A stretch of DNA of 64,000 bases, taken from contig NZ_LT960614.1 of NCBI RefSeq assembly GCF_900231165.1, positions 556,550 through 620,549 on the forward strand, written 5' to 3'. Origin of the DNA: Hartmannibacter diazotrophicus (GTDB lineage: Bacteria; Pseudomonadota; Alphaproteobacteria; Rhizobiales; Pleomorphomonadaceae). Shown in pieces: positions 27,030 through 35,367 of the stretch. Each line of letters begins with the position of its first letter. Within the stretch, counting starts at the first letter, position 1. The position numbers and the translations under genes were made by a program. The notes under the pieces are model-generated. The model saw nothing but the letters and a program-made list of their open reading frames with translations, had not been told where the DNA came from and did no database searches.

Positions 27030-28133
27030 TTACTGGACGGACGCGCCGACCACGCTGTCCCACTTCGTGGTGATCTCTTCCTTGTAGGCCTTCTGCTCGT
27101 CGAGCGTCGGGAAGACGGCCTTGGCGTAGCCTTCCGCCGGCGGCAGCTTGTCGAGCAGATCCTGCGGGATCTTGCCGGCCTTCGCCATCGCGTTGAAGCG
27201 GATCGGGTGGCAGTAGCCCTTCAGCCAGGTGAGCTGGCCTTCGTCGGAATAGAGGTATTCCATCCAGAGCTTGGCGGCGTTCGGATGCGGCGCATAGGCG
27301 CTGATCGCCTGCACGTAGACGCCGGCGACGACGCCGGTCTCCGGCAGGATGATCTCGGCCGGCGGGTTGCCGTTGAGGCTGTCACGCCAGGCGAGGGCGT
27401 TGTAGTCCCAGGCCATGAGGACCGGGGTGGTGCCCTGCGCGAAGGACGCCGACTTGGCGATCACCGGAACGAAGTTGCCCGCCTCGTTGAGCTTCTTGAA
27501 GAAGTCGAGGCCAGCTTCGCCGGCCTTGGCGGCGTCGCCACCGGCAGCCGAGAGGCCCGCGGCGAAGACACCCGAAATCGCCTGGTTGGACGCGCGCGGG
27601 TCGCCGGCAAGGGCGACGGCACTGGCGAACTCCGGCTTGAGAAGGTCCGACCAGTCCTTCGGCATCTCGGTGATCAGGTCCTTGTTGACCATGATCGACA
27701 TGACGCCGTAGTAGTCGCCGTACCAGTAGCCCTCGGCATCCTTGGCGCTGTCGGGAATCTCGTCCCAGGTCGCGACCTTGTAGGGCTGGACGAGCCCTTC
27801 GGCCTTCGAGGACGGTCCGAAGGACAGGCCGACGTCGATCACGTCAGGCGCCTGCGGGCCGGTGTTGCCCTTGTTGGCCTTGATGGCCTCGATTTCGTCG
27901 CCCGAGCCCGCATCCGGGTTCAGTTCGTTGACTTCAATGCCGTATTTGGCCTTGAAGCCCTCGATCATCTCGCCGTAGTTGCACCAGCTGTGGGGCAGGG
28001 CGATGGTCGTCAGCGTGCCTTCCTTCTTGGCGGCCGCGACGAGAGCGTCCATGTCCGCCGCCTGGGCGGCATTCGCCATCGCGATCGAGACGATCAGCGA
28101 GGCGGACGTCATCATTTTCCAGGTTGTTCTCAT
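27030..28133 (-). CDS. ABC transporter periplasmic substrate-binding protein
   Basis: 367 residues. Sec signal peptide (about 1-26, ending ANAAQAAD). Extracellular solute-binding fold of the PotD/AfuA-like type: EGTLTTIALPHSWCNYGEM, FKAKYGIEVNELNPDAGSG, PDVIDVGLSFGP, VMSIMVNKDLI, and PNAAKLWMEYLYSDEG near the C-terminus. First gene of the operon. Ligand not deducible; aromatic and acidic residues typical of polyamine sites cannot be placed with confidence. Confidence 0.9.
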   Translation of the reverse strand: MRTTWKMMTSASLIVSIAMANAAQAADMDALVAAAKKEGTLTTIALPHSWCNYGEMIEGFKAKYGIEVNELNPDAGSGDEIEAIKANKGNTGPQAPDVIDVGLSFGPSSKAEGLVQPYKVATWDEIPDSAKDAEGYWYGDYYGVMSIMVNKDLITEMPKDWSDLLKPEFASAVALAGDPRASNQAISGVFAAGLSAAGGDAAKAGEAGLDFFKKLNEAGNFVPVIAKSASFAQGTTPVLMAWDYNALAWRDSLNGNPPAEIILPETGVVAGVYVQAISAYAPHPNAAKLWMEYLYSDEGQLTWLKGYCHPIRFNAMAKAGKIPQDLLDKLPPAEGYAKAVFPTLDEQKAYKEEITTKWDSVVGASVQ

Positions 28134-28754
28134 TTTGATCTTTACCCCTCACCCATCGGATGTTGTTGAGGAATGAGCCGGAGCCCGACCCACGCCTGCC
28201 GCTAGCATGACACCGTTGACAGTTCTGTGTCAGTCGAAAATCTTTTGCCGTCTTGATACCCGCCCGAAGGGCCCCTGTGGCAGGCGTTTTATAAATTACA
28301 GACAGGATGATAGATGTCCATGCCGTAATTTTTGGCAGGCATCCGATTTGCCTCAAAAAGTGTCGCGATACCGCCGGCGGCAGCGGCCGGGAGCGGGGCC
28401 AGGCGCAGGGACGGGCAAGCGCGACGATCGAACGTGGATGTCGATCGCCCGTCGAACATTTCGTAATGTCCCGCGGTTATCATCAAGTCTGTGCTTTAGG
28501 TCTCGTGCGGATGGCTTTGAGCTTCAATATCCGTTATGCCAAAGCTGTCGGATGTGGGAAGCCGGGCGGGGCGCTCTCATATGAGCGGCCGCGAGGAAAA
28601 AAAGAGGCCGAGAAACGGTGGTGCGCCGTGCATGCGGCAGGAGACGCAGCCGAAGGGCAGCCGGATCCTGCGCAAGGTCGCGGCGACGGAGGGAACGGAG
28701 TGCGACGCCGGGCGAATGGCCTGGCAGCCGCGCTGGGCTGAAAAGGTCGGTTTG
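28134..28754. other. Divergent intergenic region
   Basis: 621 nt between the ABC operon and a membrane-protein gene. It must hold both promoters, but no strong -35/-10 pair stands out. A plus-strand frame at 28207-28584 and the in-frame extension upstream of 28755 show no domain-like or hydrophobic character and are treated as non-coding. Confidence 0.4.
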
Positions 28755-29714
28755 ATGAAGGTGATGGACTATGTGTGGCCGATCATCGGTTTGGGAGCCG
28801 TTGTTCTGTCGGCCTGGTTGCTCTATCAGGAACTGAGGGGCATTTCCTTCACGGATGTCATCGACAGCCTTGCCGCCATTCCCGCCCACAACTGGCTTCT
28901 GGCGGTCGCGGGCGCGATCGTCGCCTATGCGGCTCTGGCCTGGTACGACCGGATCGCGCTTCTGCATCTTGGCCGCAAGATTCCCTGGCTCTTCATCTCC
29001 ATCGCGTCCTTCACCACCTACGCCCTGTCGCACAACATCGGCGCCTCGGTGTTTTCCGGCGCGGTCGTGCGCTATCGGGCGTATTCCTCGCGCGGCCTGT
29101 CGGCGTCCGAGATCGGCGTTCTGGTCGCCTTCTGCTCCTTCACCTTCCTGCTCGGAACCCTGCTTCTCGGCGCGCTCGTCCTGATCTTCGATCCCTACCT
29201 GGTCGAGCGCCTGCACAAGGGAACGCCGCTGATCGTGCCGGTGTCCATCGGTCTGGCGATGCTGGCCCTCGTCGCGACCTATGTTGTCGGCAGCTGGCGT
29301 GGCTTCAAGCCGCTCAAGATCGGCAGCTTCGCCATCCACTATCCGAAGACGCCGGTCGTCATCCGCCAGCTTCTGGCCGCTCCCGTCGAACTCATGGGCG
29401 CGGCGGCGATCATCTATTTCGCCTTGCCGCCGGATGTCGGCGTCTCCTATTTCACCGTCCTCGGCATCTTCCTCGCCTCGTTCTCGCTCGCCCTCGTCTC
29501 GCATGCGCCAGGCGGTCTCGGCGTGCTGGAGGTCGTCTTCGTCACGGCCGTTCCGGATCTCGACAAGGCGGACGTTCTGGCCGCGCTCATCGTTTTCCGC
29601 CTGCTCTATCTTCTCCTGCCCTTCGCGATGTCGCTCGTGGTCGTCGTCCTTTTTGAACGCGCGCGGTTCATCGGCAAGACCTCGGGCCGGCTCCGGGAAA
29701 AGCGGCAGACCTGA
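28755..29714 (+). CDS. UPF0104 / lysylphosphatidylglycerol synthase TM-region family protein
   Basis: 319 residues from the ATG at 28755, preceded by GAAAAGG about 9 nt upstream. Seven to eight TM helices. Family signature segments: SFTTYALSHNIGASVFSGAVVRYR, GLSASEIGVLVAFCS and SLALVSHAPGGLGVLEVVF. Homologues include the flippase part of MprF and YbhN. Lacks the C-terminal aminoacyl-transferase domain, so it is a stand-alone membrane unit, perhaps lipid-transport related. Confidence 0.85.
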   Translation: MKVMDYVWPIIGLGAVVLSAWLLYQELRGISFTDVIDSLAAIPAHNWLLAVAGAIVAYAALAWYDRIALLHLGRKIPWLFISIASFTTYALSHNIGASVFSGAVVRYRAYSSRGLSASEIGVLVAFCSFTFLLGTLLLGALVLIFDPYLVERLHKGTPLIVPVSIGLAMLALVATYVVGSWRGFKPLKIGSFAIHYPKTPVVIRQLLAAPVELMGAAAIIYFALPPDVGVSYFTVLGIFLASFSLALVSHAPGGLGVLEVVFVTAVPDLDKADVLAALIVFRLLYLLLPFAMSLVVVVLFERARFIGKTSGRLREKRQT

Positions 29715-29739
29715 TGCCTTCCCGGCTTGCCTGATGCTG

Positions 29740-31203
29740 TCAGGCGGCCGGCTTCGGCAGGTGGATGGCGGCGCGCAGGCCGCCCTTGGGCCGGTTCGAA
29801 AGCCGGATTTCACCACCATGCGCGTGAGCGATGGACCGCGCCGTCGCAAGTCCCAGCCCGACGCCGCCGGTCTCCTGACTGCGCGATGTTTCAAGCCGCA
29901 CGAAGGGCTCGAACACCTCTTCCATGTGACCGTTGGGAATGCCGGGGCCCTCGTCCTCGATGGCGATGACGATGTCCTCGCCAACCTCCATGGTGATATG
30001 GGCCGACCCGCCATAGCGCAGCGCATTCTCGATCAGGTTGCGGATCGCCCGGCGCAGCGCGGTCGGGCGCACCGTGAGGTCGAGGCGGTCGGGCGCCGTG
30101 ACGGTGACATTTTCCCCCATGTCCGCGAAGTCGTCGCCGAGCGCGCTGACGAGGGCGGCAAGATCGACGCGGCGGGCGGGTTCGTGACTGACATCCTCGC
30201 GGGCGAAGGCCAGGGTGGCCTCGGTCATCCGGTGCATCTCGTCGATCGTCTCGATGAGCTTTTCGCGGATTTCGTCATCCTCGACGAACTCCGCCCGCAG
30301 GCGCAGGGCGGTGAGCGGGGTTCGCAGGTCGTGGCTGATGGCGGCCAGCAGGCGCGTGCGGTCGGCGACGAAACGCCCGAGCCGTTCCTGCATGGCATTG
30401 AAGGCCCGTGTCGTCTGGCGGATCTCCACTGGCCCCGTCTCCGGCAACTCGCCCGAGGTATCGCCACGGCCGAGTTTGTCCGCGGCGACGCTGAGCGCCC
30501 TCAGCGGCCGCGTGATCCGGCGCACCATGACGACCACGATGCCGATGATGCCGAGCGCGATCAGGCCGCCGGAAAGGAAGGTCGGCCAGGCCCAGGCCGG
30601 CGGCGGGCCGAACTGGGCGAAGACATTGAGCCAGCCGCCAGACTGCAGCGGCAGGGAGTAGCCGGCCGTGAAGGCGACGATGGGCCGGGGGCGGTGCGGC
30701 CGCTCCTTGTCGCCATGCTGTCCGTCTTCGCCCTGCGGGGAAAGGCGCTCCCCCTGTTCGCCGTTCTGCTCCATGCGCGGGCGCGGCGGGTCCATCAGGC
30801 GTGACAGCCGATAGAGGATCGGCCGATCGATATCGACGTCTGCGCGGATGTCGAGGTTGCTCCCGAGCATCGTCCGCAGCGCCTGCGTCACACGCCGCTC
30901 GGCATGGTTCTGGGGCTGCTGGGTGACCTTCGGTTCCGGCGACAGGGTGAAGGCCAGATTGCCGCTGGAGGCAGCGGCGAGGATGCGTTCATGCATCTCG
31001 GGTGGCGTTTCCTCCAGCAGATGCACGAGCGAGGCGGTTCTCAGGAGGATCTGCTCCCGGTTCGCCGCGGCGACCGCCGATCGCCGTTCGTCGATGAGGA
31101 GCACCGTCGTCAGCGCCTGTCCAAGGACGACGGCGCCAAGCAGCAGCGCGATCAGCTGGCCCGCAAGGGAACGCGGGAAAAGGGTGGGGCGGAAGCGTGC
31201 CAT
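29740..31203 (-). CDS. Sensor histidine kinase (EnvZ/RstB type)
   Basis: 487 residues from the ATG complementary to 31201-31203. TM1 about 16-36, a periplasmic domain containing a low-complexity acidic/Gln-rich patch (about residues 140-170), TM2 followed by HAMP (MVRRITRPLRALSVAADKLG), DHp with LLAAISHDLRTPLTALRL, and CA domain with NLIENALRYG, DEGPGIP and GGVGLGLATARS. Starts 2 nt after the response-regulator stop, so the pair is cotranscribed. Signal unknown. Confidence 0.93.
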   Translation of the reverse strand: MARFRPTLFPRSLAGQLIALLLGAVVLGQALTTVLLIDERRSAVAAANREQILLRTASLVHLLEETPPEMHERILAAASSGNLAFTLSPEPKVTQQPQNHAERRVTQALRTMLGSNLDIRADVDIDRPILYRLSRLMDPPRPRMEQNGEQGERLSPQGEDGQHGDKERPHRPRPIVAFTAGYSLPLQSGGWLNVFAQFGPPPAWAWPTFLSGGLIALGIIGIVVVMVRRITRPLRALSVAADKLGRGDTSGELPETGPVEIRQTTRAFNAMQERLGRFVADRTRLLAAISHDLRTPLTALRLRAEFVEDDEIREKLIETIDEMHRMTEATLAFAREDVSHEPARRVDLAALVSALGDDFADMGENVTVTAPDRLDLTVRPTALRRAIRNLIENALRYGGSAHITMEVGEDIVIAIEDEGPGIPNGHMEEVFEPFVRLETSRSQETGGVGLGLATARSIAHAHGGEIRLSNRPKGGLRAAIHLPKPAA

Positions 31204-31205
31204 GG

Positions 31206-31934
31206 TCAGGTTTCGACTTCGCTCACGTCTGCCGTGAACGTATAGCCGCCGCCCCACACCGTCTTGATCAGCACGGGGTTCTTGGGGTCGGTCTCGATCT
31301 TCTTGCGCAGCCGGCTGACCTGGTTGTCGATCGACCGGTCGAAGACCGCCATCGGGCGTCCCGACGTGAGGTCGAGAAGCTGTTCGCGTCCGAGCACCAT
31401 GTGTGGCCGCTTCAGGAAGGTGGTGAGTAGCTGGTATTCGGCGGTCGAGAGCGGCGTTGCGACGCCCTCCGCGTCGAGGAGTTCGCGCCGCTGGATATCG
31501 AGCTCGAACCTGTCGAAGGCAAGCTTCTTGGCATCGACCGCATCGCGCGGCCTGGTCGGATTGGAGGTCCGGCGCAGCACGGCGCGGATGCGGGCGAGCA
31601 GTTCCCGCGGGTTGAAGGGCTTGGTGACATAGTCGTCCGCCCCGATCTCCAGGCCGACGACGCGGTCGGTGTCCTCGGCCATGGCGGTCAGCAGGATCAC
31701 GGGGATGTCGGTCGTCTCGCGCAGGAAGCGGCAGAAGGAAAGCCCGTCCTCGCCCGGCATCATGATGTCGAGGACGACGAGGTCGATCGAGGCCGCCTTC
31801 AACAGCTTGCGTGCGCTGGCGGCGCTGTCCGCGGTCGTCACCCGCATGCCGTTCTTGACGAGATAGCGGCCGATCAGGTCGCGGATATCGCGATGGTCGT
31901 CGACGACGAGGATATGATTGCTGGTATCGTTCAT
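31206..31934 (-). CDS. OmpR-family response regulator
   Basis: 242 residues. Receiver domain with acidic D12/D13, phosphoacceptor D56 (LDIMMPGEDG), T in LLTAMAED, K in VTKPFNPREL; C-terminal winged helix (LSTAEYQLLTTFLKRP, then DNQVSRLRKKIE). First gene of the pair with the kinase downstream. The divergent gene cluster of two small paralogues, 167 nt away, is a plausible target, by position only. Confidence 0.95.
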   Translation of the reverse strand: MNDTSNHILVVDDHRDIRDLIGRYLVKNGMRVTTADSAASARKLLKAASIDLVVLDIMMPGEDGLSFCRFLRETTDIPVILLTAMAEDTDRVVGLEIGADDYVTKPFNPRELLARIRAVLRRTSNPTRPRDAVDAKKLAFDRFELDIQRRELLDAEGVATPLSTAEYQLLTTFLKRPHMVLGREQLLDLTSGRPMAVFDRSIDNQVSRLRKKIETDPKNPVLIKTVWGGGYTFTADVSEVET

Positions 31935-32101
31935 CGCGATGCTGCTCCTCTCCCTTCCCTCTCCGGTCCGGGAGGATGCCGCTGCTTCGTTAACAACGCG
32001 GTAACCATGTTTCGATAGCGTTTGTTATCCAGTATGGATCGGCGGCCGGGAATGGCCGTCCGCGAATGATGCCGGTCAAAGCCAGGAAGGCAGAGCCGAT
32101 C

Positions 32102-32419
32102 ATGAAGACCTACGGCGTTTCCGCCAGCCGTCTCGACAGTTATGGGCGCTACCAGCCGCGCAACCGTTCGGCCCTCAACAGGGCGACGGTGAAGAATCTC
32201 TGGCAGCAGCAGCGCACGGCGCTTGCCAATTCCCTCTATGTGACGGTCGATGCCTCGGCCGCGTCGATCAACAACGTCCTCACCAAGATCAATCAGCAAA
32301 GGACCGATGCGGCCAAGCAGGCGGCCTTTGACGAACTCTTCGCCAATCTGAAGCCGATCAACGTCGGATCGTCGAGCAGTTCCGGCAGTACGGGCAACTC
32401 TGTCGATATCGTTGTCTGA
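32102..32419 (+). CDS. Small protein of unknown function, paralogue A
   Basis: 105 residues from the ATG at 32102, with AGGAAGG about 14 nt upstream; a longer start at 32066 lies before this ribosome-binding site and is disfavoured. No signal peptide or TM. Tyr/Arg/Ser-rich N-terminus, central RATVKNLWQQQRTALANS, predicted helical middle and a Ser/Gly-rich tail ending SVDIVV. Related to the next gene through the TVKNLW-x-QQ-x-x-A-x-AN core. Family unknown to me. The SxxxSY N-terminus, Ser/Asn/Gln richness and lack of Cys resemble small surface or flagellar-type exported proteins, but this is only an impression. Confidence 0.65.
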   Translation: MKTYGVSASRLDSYGRYQPRNRSALNRATVKNLWQQQRTALANSLYVTVDASAASINNVLTKINQQRTDAAKQAAFDELFANLKPINVGSSSSSGSTGNSVDIVV

Positions 32420-32521
32420 TCCCGGCTTGTTTGGATTTTGTTGACGATCGGGAATTACAATCCCTTTCGGGCGCGTGTTGCCGGAAATCTTCCGGCGTGT
32501 GCCGGAAAGGTGCGTATCACC

Positions 32522-32809
32522 ATGGCGAGTTATTCGGTCGGCGGCTGGAGCCGGGGCAAATACTCCTCCTACGGCTACACCAGCCACTACTCCAAGCAGC
32601 GCGCGGCGATCAAATCGTCTCTCAACAAGACGACGGTGAAGAACCTCTGGTCGCAGCAGACGGCCGCCGCAGCGAATATCTTCTCGATCCAGTCCTCGTC
32701 CGTCGTCTCGATGTCGAGCCAGGCGATCAAAGGCGCCGCATCCGCACGCCAGGTCGCCGCCATCGATCAGGCGCTCAAGGACCTGAACTCGATCGACATC
32801 ACGGTCTGA
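32522..32809 (+). CDS. Small protein of unknown function, paralogue B
   Basis: 95 residues from the ATG at 32522 (an upstream start at 32438 would add an unrelated, Cys-containing segment). Tyr/Gly/Ser-rich N-terminus, then LNKTTVKNLWSQQTAAAAN and an Ala/Ser-rich amphipathic middle, ending SIDITV. The core and the V-D/I-D-I-x-V ending match paralogue A, so this is a tandem duplication. An intrinsic terminator follows. No transmembrane or export signal. Confidence 0.65.
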   Translation: MASYSVGGWSRGKYSSYGYTSHYSKQRAAIKSSLNKTTVKNLWSQQTAAAANIFSIQSSSVVSMSSQAIKGAASARQVAAIDQALKDLNSIDITV

Positions 32810-33228
32810 CGGCCGCAGCGCTCCCTTCACAATAGAGATCCCCCAGGTTGCGCCTGCCGCAGATTGCTGCGGCGGGCGTTTTCGTCGTTGGTGATGTGCG
32901 GCTGCTGCCCTGGCGGCTCCACCGCTCGCAATCTGTCGATTGAAACATAGACCGGCGGCCCGGTTTCGGCCGGAAACAGTTGTATCGAAATGTAAGAGCC
33001 GCCGGGCTACGCAACATCTTGCGACCAAAAGGGCCAATCCTGGCGTAGTTCTGCGACGATCAATCCCCATCTTAGGTCCGTGACGTCGAGGGAAATGACC
33101 GCACCGGTCCCCTTCGGCCAATGGATGGAACCCCCGTGCGCCGCTGGCGCAAGGGTTCCTCGCCGAACGTGGTACCGGGTCGATTGCCGGTCAGCGACGT
33201 TCCAGAACGAAAGACTGGGAGAAAAACA
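32810..33228. other. Intergenic region before EF-hand gene
   Basis: 419 nt. The first part holds the terminator of the small-paralogue pair. The remainder should carry the EF-hand promoter, but no clear element is seen. An in-frame extension of the EF-hand gene back to 33121 is not accepted, because the signal peptide begins at 33229. Confidence 0.4.
32851..32884 (+). terminator. Intrinsic terminator after small-paralogue pair
   Basis: CGCCTGCCGCAG (32851-32862) pairs with CTGCGGCGGGCG (32867-32878), 12 bp with one G-U and an ATTG loop, followed by TTTT. Confidence 0.8.
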
Positions 33229-33855
33229 ATGAAGACTTCCACCAAGGCCATCCTCGCCGCGCTTGCCCTGACGACTGTCGCCGGGGGCGCCGGTGTCGCC
33301 TTTGCCGACGGCCGCCGAGGCGGCGATGGCTTCGGTCACCATGGCATGATGGGCATGCATCATGGTGAGGGCGGACGTGCCGAGATGCTGATGCAGCGGT
33401 TCGACACCAATGGCGACGGCAAGATCACCCAGGATGAGATCAACGCCGCGCAGGACAAGCGCTTCGCCGAGGCCAACCCGTCGGGCACCGGCGACGTGAC
33501 GCTGGACGAGTTCAAGACCTTCTGGCTCAAGGAACATGACCTGCGGGTGGTGCGGGCCTTCCAGCGCCTCGACCGCAACGGCGACGGCAAGATAACCAAG
33601 GACGAGTTCGACTACCGGACCAAGGATATGGTCAAGCGCCTCGACCGCAATGGCGACGGCGTGCTGGAGCAGGTCGACCGCCCGCGCGGCTGGGGGCATG
33701 GCCCCGGCAATCGTGGACCGCGCGGGATGATGATGGGTGACGGGCCGCGCGGCATGATGAACGGTCAGGGTCCGATGGGCCAGGGTCCGATGGGCCAGGG
33801 TCCGATGGACCAGAGCCCGATGATGCAGGACGACGATAGCGACAGCGCCCAGTAA
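33229..33855 (+). CDS. Secreted EF-hand calcium-binding protein
   Basis: 208 residues from the ATG at 33229 (GGGAG 8 nt upstream). Sec signal peptide ending about VAFAD, then a His/Gly/Met-rich stretch (HHGMMGMHH). EF-hand loops: DTNGDGKITQDE, a degenerate NPSGTGDVTLDE, DRNGDGKITKDE and a final DRNGDGVLEQVD. C-terminal Gly/Pro/Met-rich repeats of QGPMG (about 175-195) and an acidic end. Periplasmic or extracellular calcium buffer or sensor; His/Met richness could also bind Cu or Ni. Short nucleotide repeats underlie the QGPMG units. Confidence 0.85.
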   Translation: MKTSTKAILAALALTTVAGGAGVAFADGRRGGDGFGHHGMMGMHHGEGGRAEMLMQRFDTNGDGKITQDEINAAQDKRFAEANPSGTGDVTLDEFKTFWLKEHDLRVVRAFQRLDRNGDGKITKDEFDYRTKDMVKRLDRNGDGVLEQVDRPRGWGHGPGNRGPRGMMMGDGPRGMMNGQGPMGQGPMGQGPMDQSPMMQDDDSDSAQ

Positions 33856-33935
33856 ATCTGGACCTCCCCCCGCGCTGTTGCCGCGCGCCAGCTCCGGTTC
33901 GCCCGGGGCTGGCGCTGCAGGGCCGAATATCGAAG

Positions 33936-33966
33936 ATGCCCCTTCCGTTCCCAACGGGAGGGGCAT
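33936..33966. terminator. Bidirectional terminator between EF-hand gene and GS-like gene
   Basis: ATGCCCCTTCCGTT pairs with AACGGGAGGGGCAT (14 bp with one G-T mismatch-type pair, loop CCC) and TTT follows on the plus side. Lies between convergent stops. Confidence 0.8.
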
Positions 33967-33972
33967 TTGCGT

Positions 33973-35346
33973 TCAGGCGAGCCGCAGATACCAGGCGTAG
34001 TCGCGGTCGGAAACTTCCGCGAAGAAGCGGTCGCATTCTGTTTCGCGGATCGTGAGGAAGATATCCGTGAAGCGCTCGCCGAGGCGCGCCGGCAGGACCG
34101 TGGAGGCGCGGGCGCGCCGCAGCGCCTCCGGCCAGTGCCGGGGCAGGCTCGGCGCAATCTGCTCGTAGCCGTTGCCGGTGATCGGCACCGACGGGGTAAG
34201 CCCGTTGTCGATGCCTTCGAGCATGCCGGCCAGCACCGCCGCGAGCGCCACATAGGGGTTCGCATCCGCGCCGCAGACGCGATGCTCCAGATGGCGCGTC
34301 TTCGGCGGGCCGGAGGTCACGCGGATCGGAACCGTCCGGTTGTCCACCGCCCAGGCCGGGCCGACCGGCGCGTAGGAATTCGGCTTGAAGCGGCGGTAGG
34401 AATTGGCGTTCGGCGCGAAGATCGCCATCGCCTCGGCCATGGTCGCCTCGAGCCCGGCGATGGACGCCATCAAGAGCGCGTTCTTTTCCGGTTCTTCGCC
34501 GGCAAAGAGATTGGTTCCCGTCTCGTCGGCAAGGCTGACGTGAAGATGCATGCCGCTGCCGGAAAAGTCCGCATGAGGCTTGGCCATGAAGCTGGCGACC
34601 ATGCCGTGCTTCTCGGCCATGCCCTTGACGAGCCGCTTGTAGAGAATGGCGTCGTCCGCCGCGCGCATCGGATCGGTGCGGTGCTCCAGCACGATCTCCA
34701 GTTGGGCCGGAGAATACTCGGAAATCAGCGTCTTCGCCGGCAGGCCCATCGCCTCGGCGCCGGCATAGACGTCGTCGAGGAAGGGCGCGAAGTCCGACAA
34801 TTCCTGCATCAGATAGGCTTGAAGCTGGTCGGGCCGGAAGCCGTTGGCGGCCTTTGGCGGCTGGGCGCGGTTTTCCGCCGCCGCTGACGCATCCAGCAGA
34901 TAGAACTCCAGTTCCACCGCGACGGTCGGGAAATAGCCCTTCTCGTTGAGAGCGCCGACCACGCGGGCGAGCGCGTGACGCGGATCGGCAAGGCTCGGCG
35001 AGCCGTCGGGCTCGTAGCTGGTCAGGATCACCTGCGCCGTCGGCGTCTTGCGCCAGGGGCTCAGCGTGATCGTGCCGGGTACGGGCATGCAGGGCCGGTC
35101 GGAGTCGCCTTCTTCCCACAGAAGACCCGTGCCTTCCACGTCCGCGCCATTGGTGTCGAGCGACAGGATCGAGCAGGGCAGGGGCCGCCCGTTGCGATAG
35201 GCGCCTTCCAGTTCCGAGGGGCGCAGGATCTTGCCGCGCTGCACGCCGCAGGCATCCGTCAGGAAAGCCTCGATCTGGACGATGTCTGGATGGGCGGCAA
35301 GAAAGGCGGCAGCCTCGGCTTCGGGGCGGGAACTCTCAGCGGTCAT
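33973..35346 (-). CDS. Glutamine synthetase family protein (PuuA-like ligase)
   Basis: 457 residues. Class of GS-like enzymes that gamma-glutamylate amines rather than ammonia. Conserved ATP/Glu/metal motifs: VAVELEFYLL, EYSPAQLEIVLEH, GSGMHLHVSL, NSYRRFKPNSYAP and NRTVPIRV. Downstream of a class III aminotransferase by 21 nt, which suggests an amine-degradation step. The amine is unknown. True nitrogen-assimilating GS is less likely because of length, motif variants and context. Confidence 0.88.
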   Translation of the reverse strand: MTAESSRPEAEAAAFLAAHPDIVQIEAFLTDACGVQRGKILRPSELEGAYRNGRPLPCSILSLDTNGADVEGTGLLWEEGDSDRPCMPVPGTITLSPWRKTPTAQVILTSYEPDGSPSLADPRHALARVVGALNEKGYFPTVAVELEFYLLDASAAAENRAQPPKAANGFRPDQLQAYLMQELSDFAPFLDDVYAGAEAMGLPAKTLISEYSPAQLEIVLEHRTDPMRAADDAILYKRLVKGMAEKHGMVASFMAKPHADFSGSGMHLHVSLADETGTNLFAGEEPEKNALLMASIAGLEATMAEAMAIFAPNANSYRRFKPNSYAPVGPAWAVDNRTVPIRVTSGPPKTRHLEHRVCGADANPYVALAAVLAGMLEGIDNGLTPSVPITGNGYEQIAPSLPRHWPEALRRARASTVLPARLGERFTDIFLTIRETECDRFFAEVSDRDYAWYLRLA

Positions 35347-35367
35347 ATTGCACTCGAAATGTATGCG

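Noticed and set aside
28207-28584. 125-codon plus-strand frame upstream of the membrane protein
   Set aside because: No start context or domain; lies in divergent promoter DNA.
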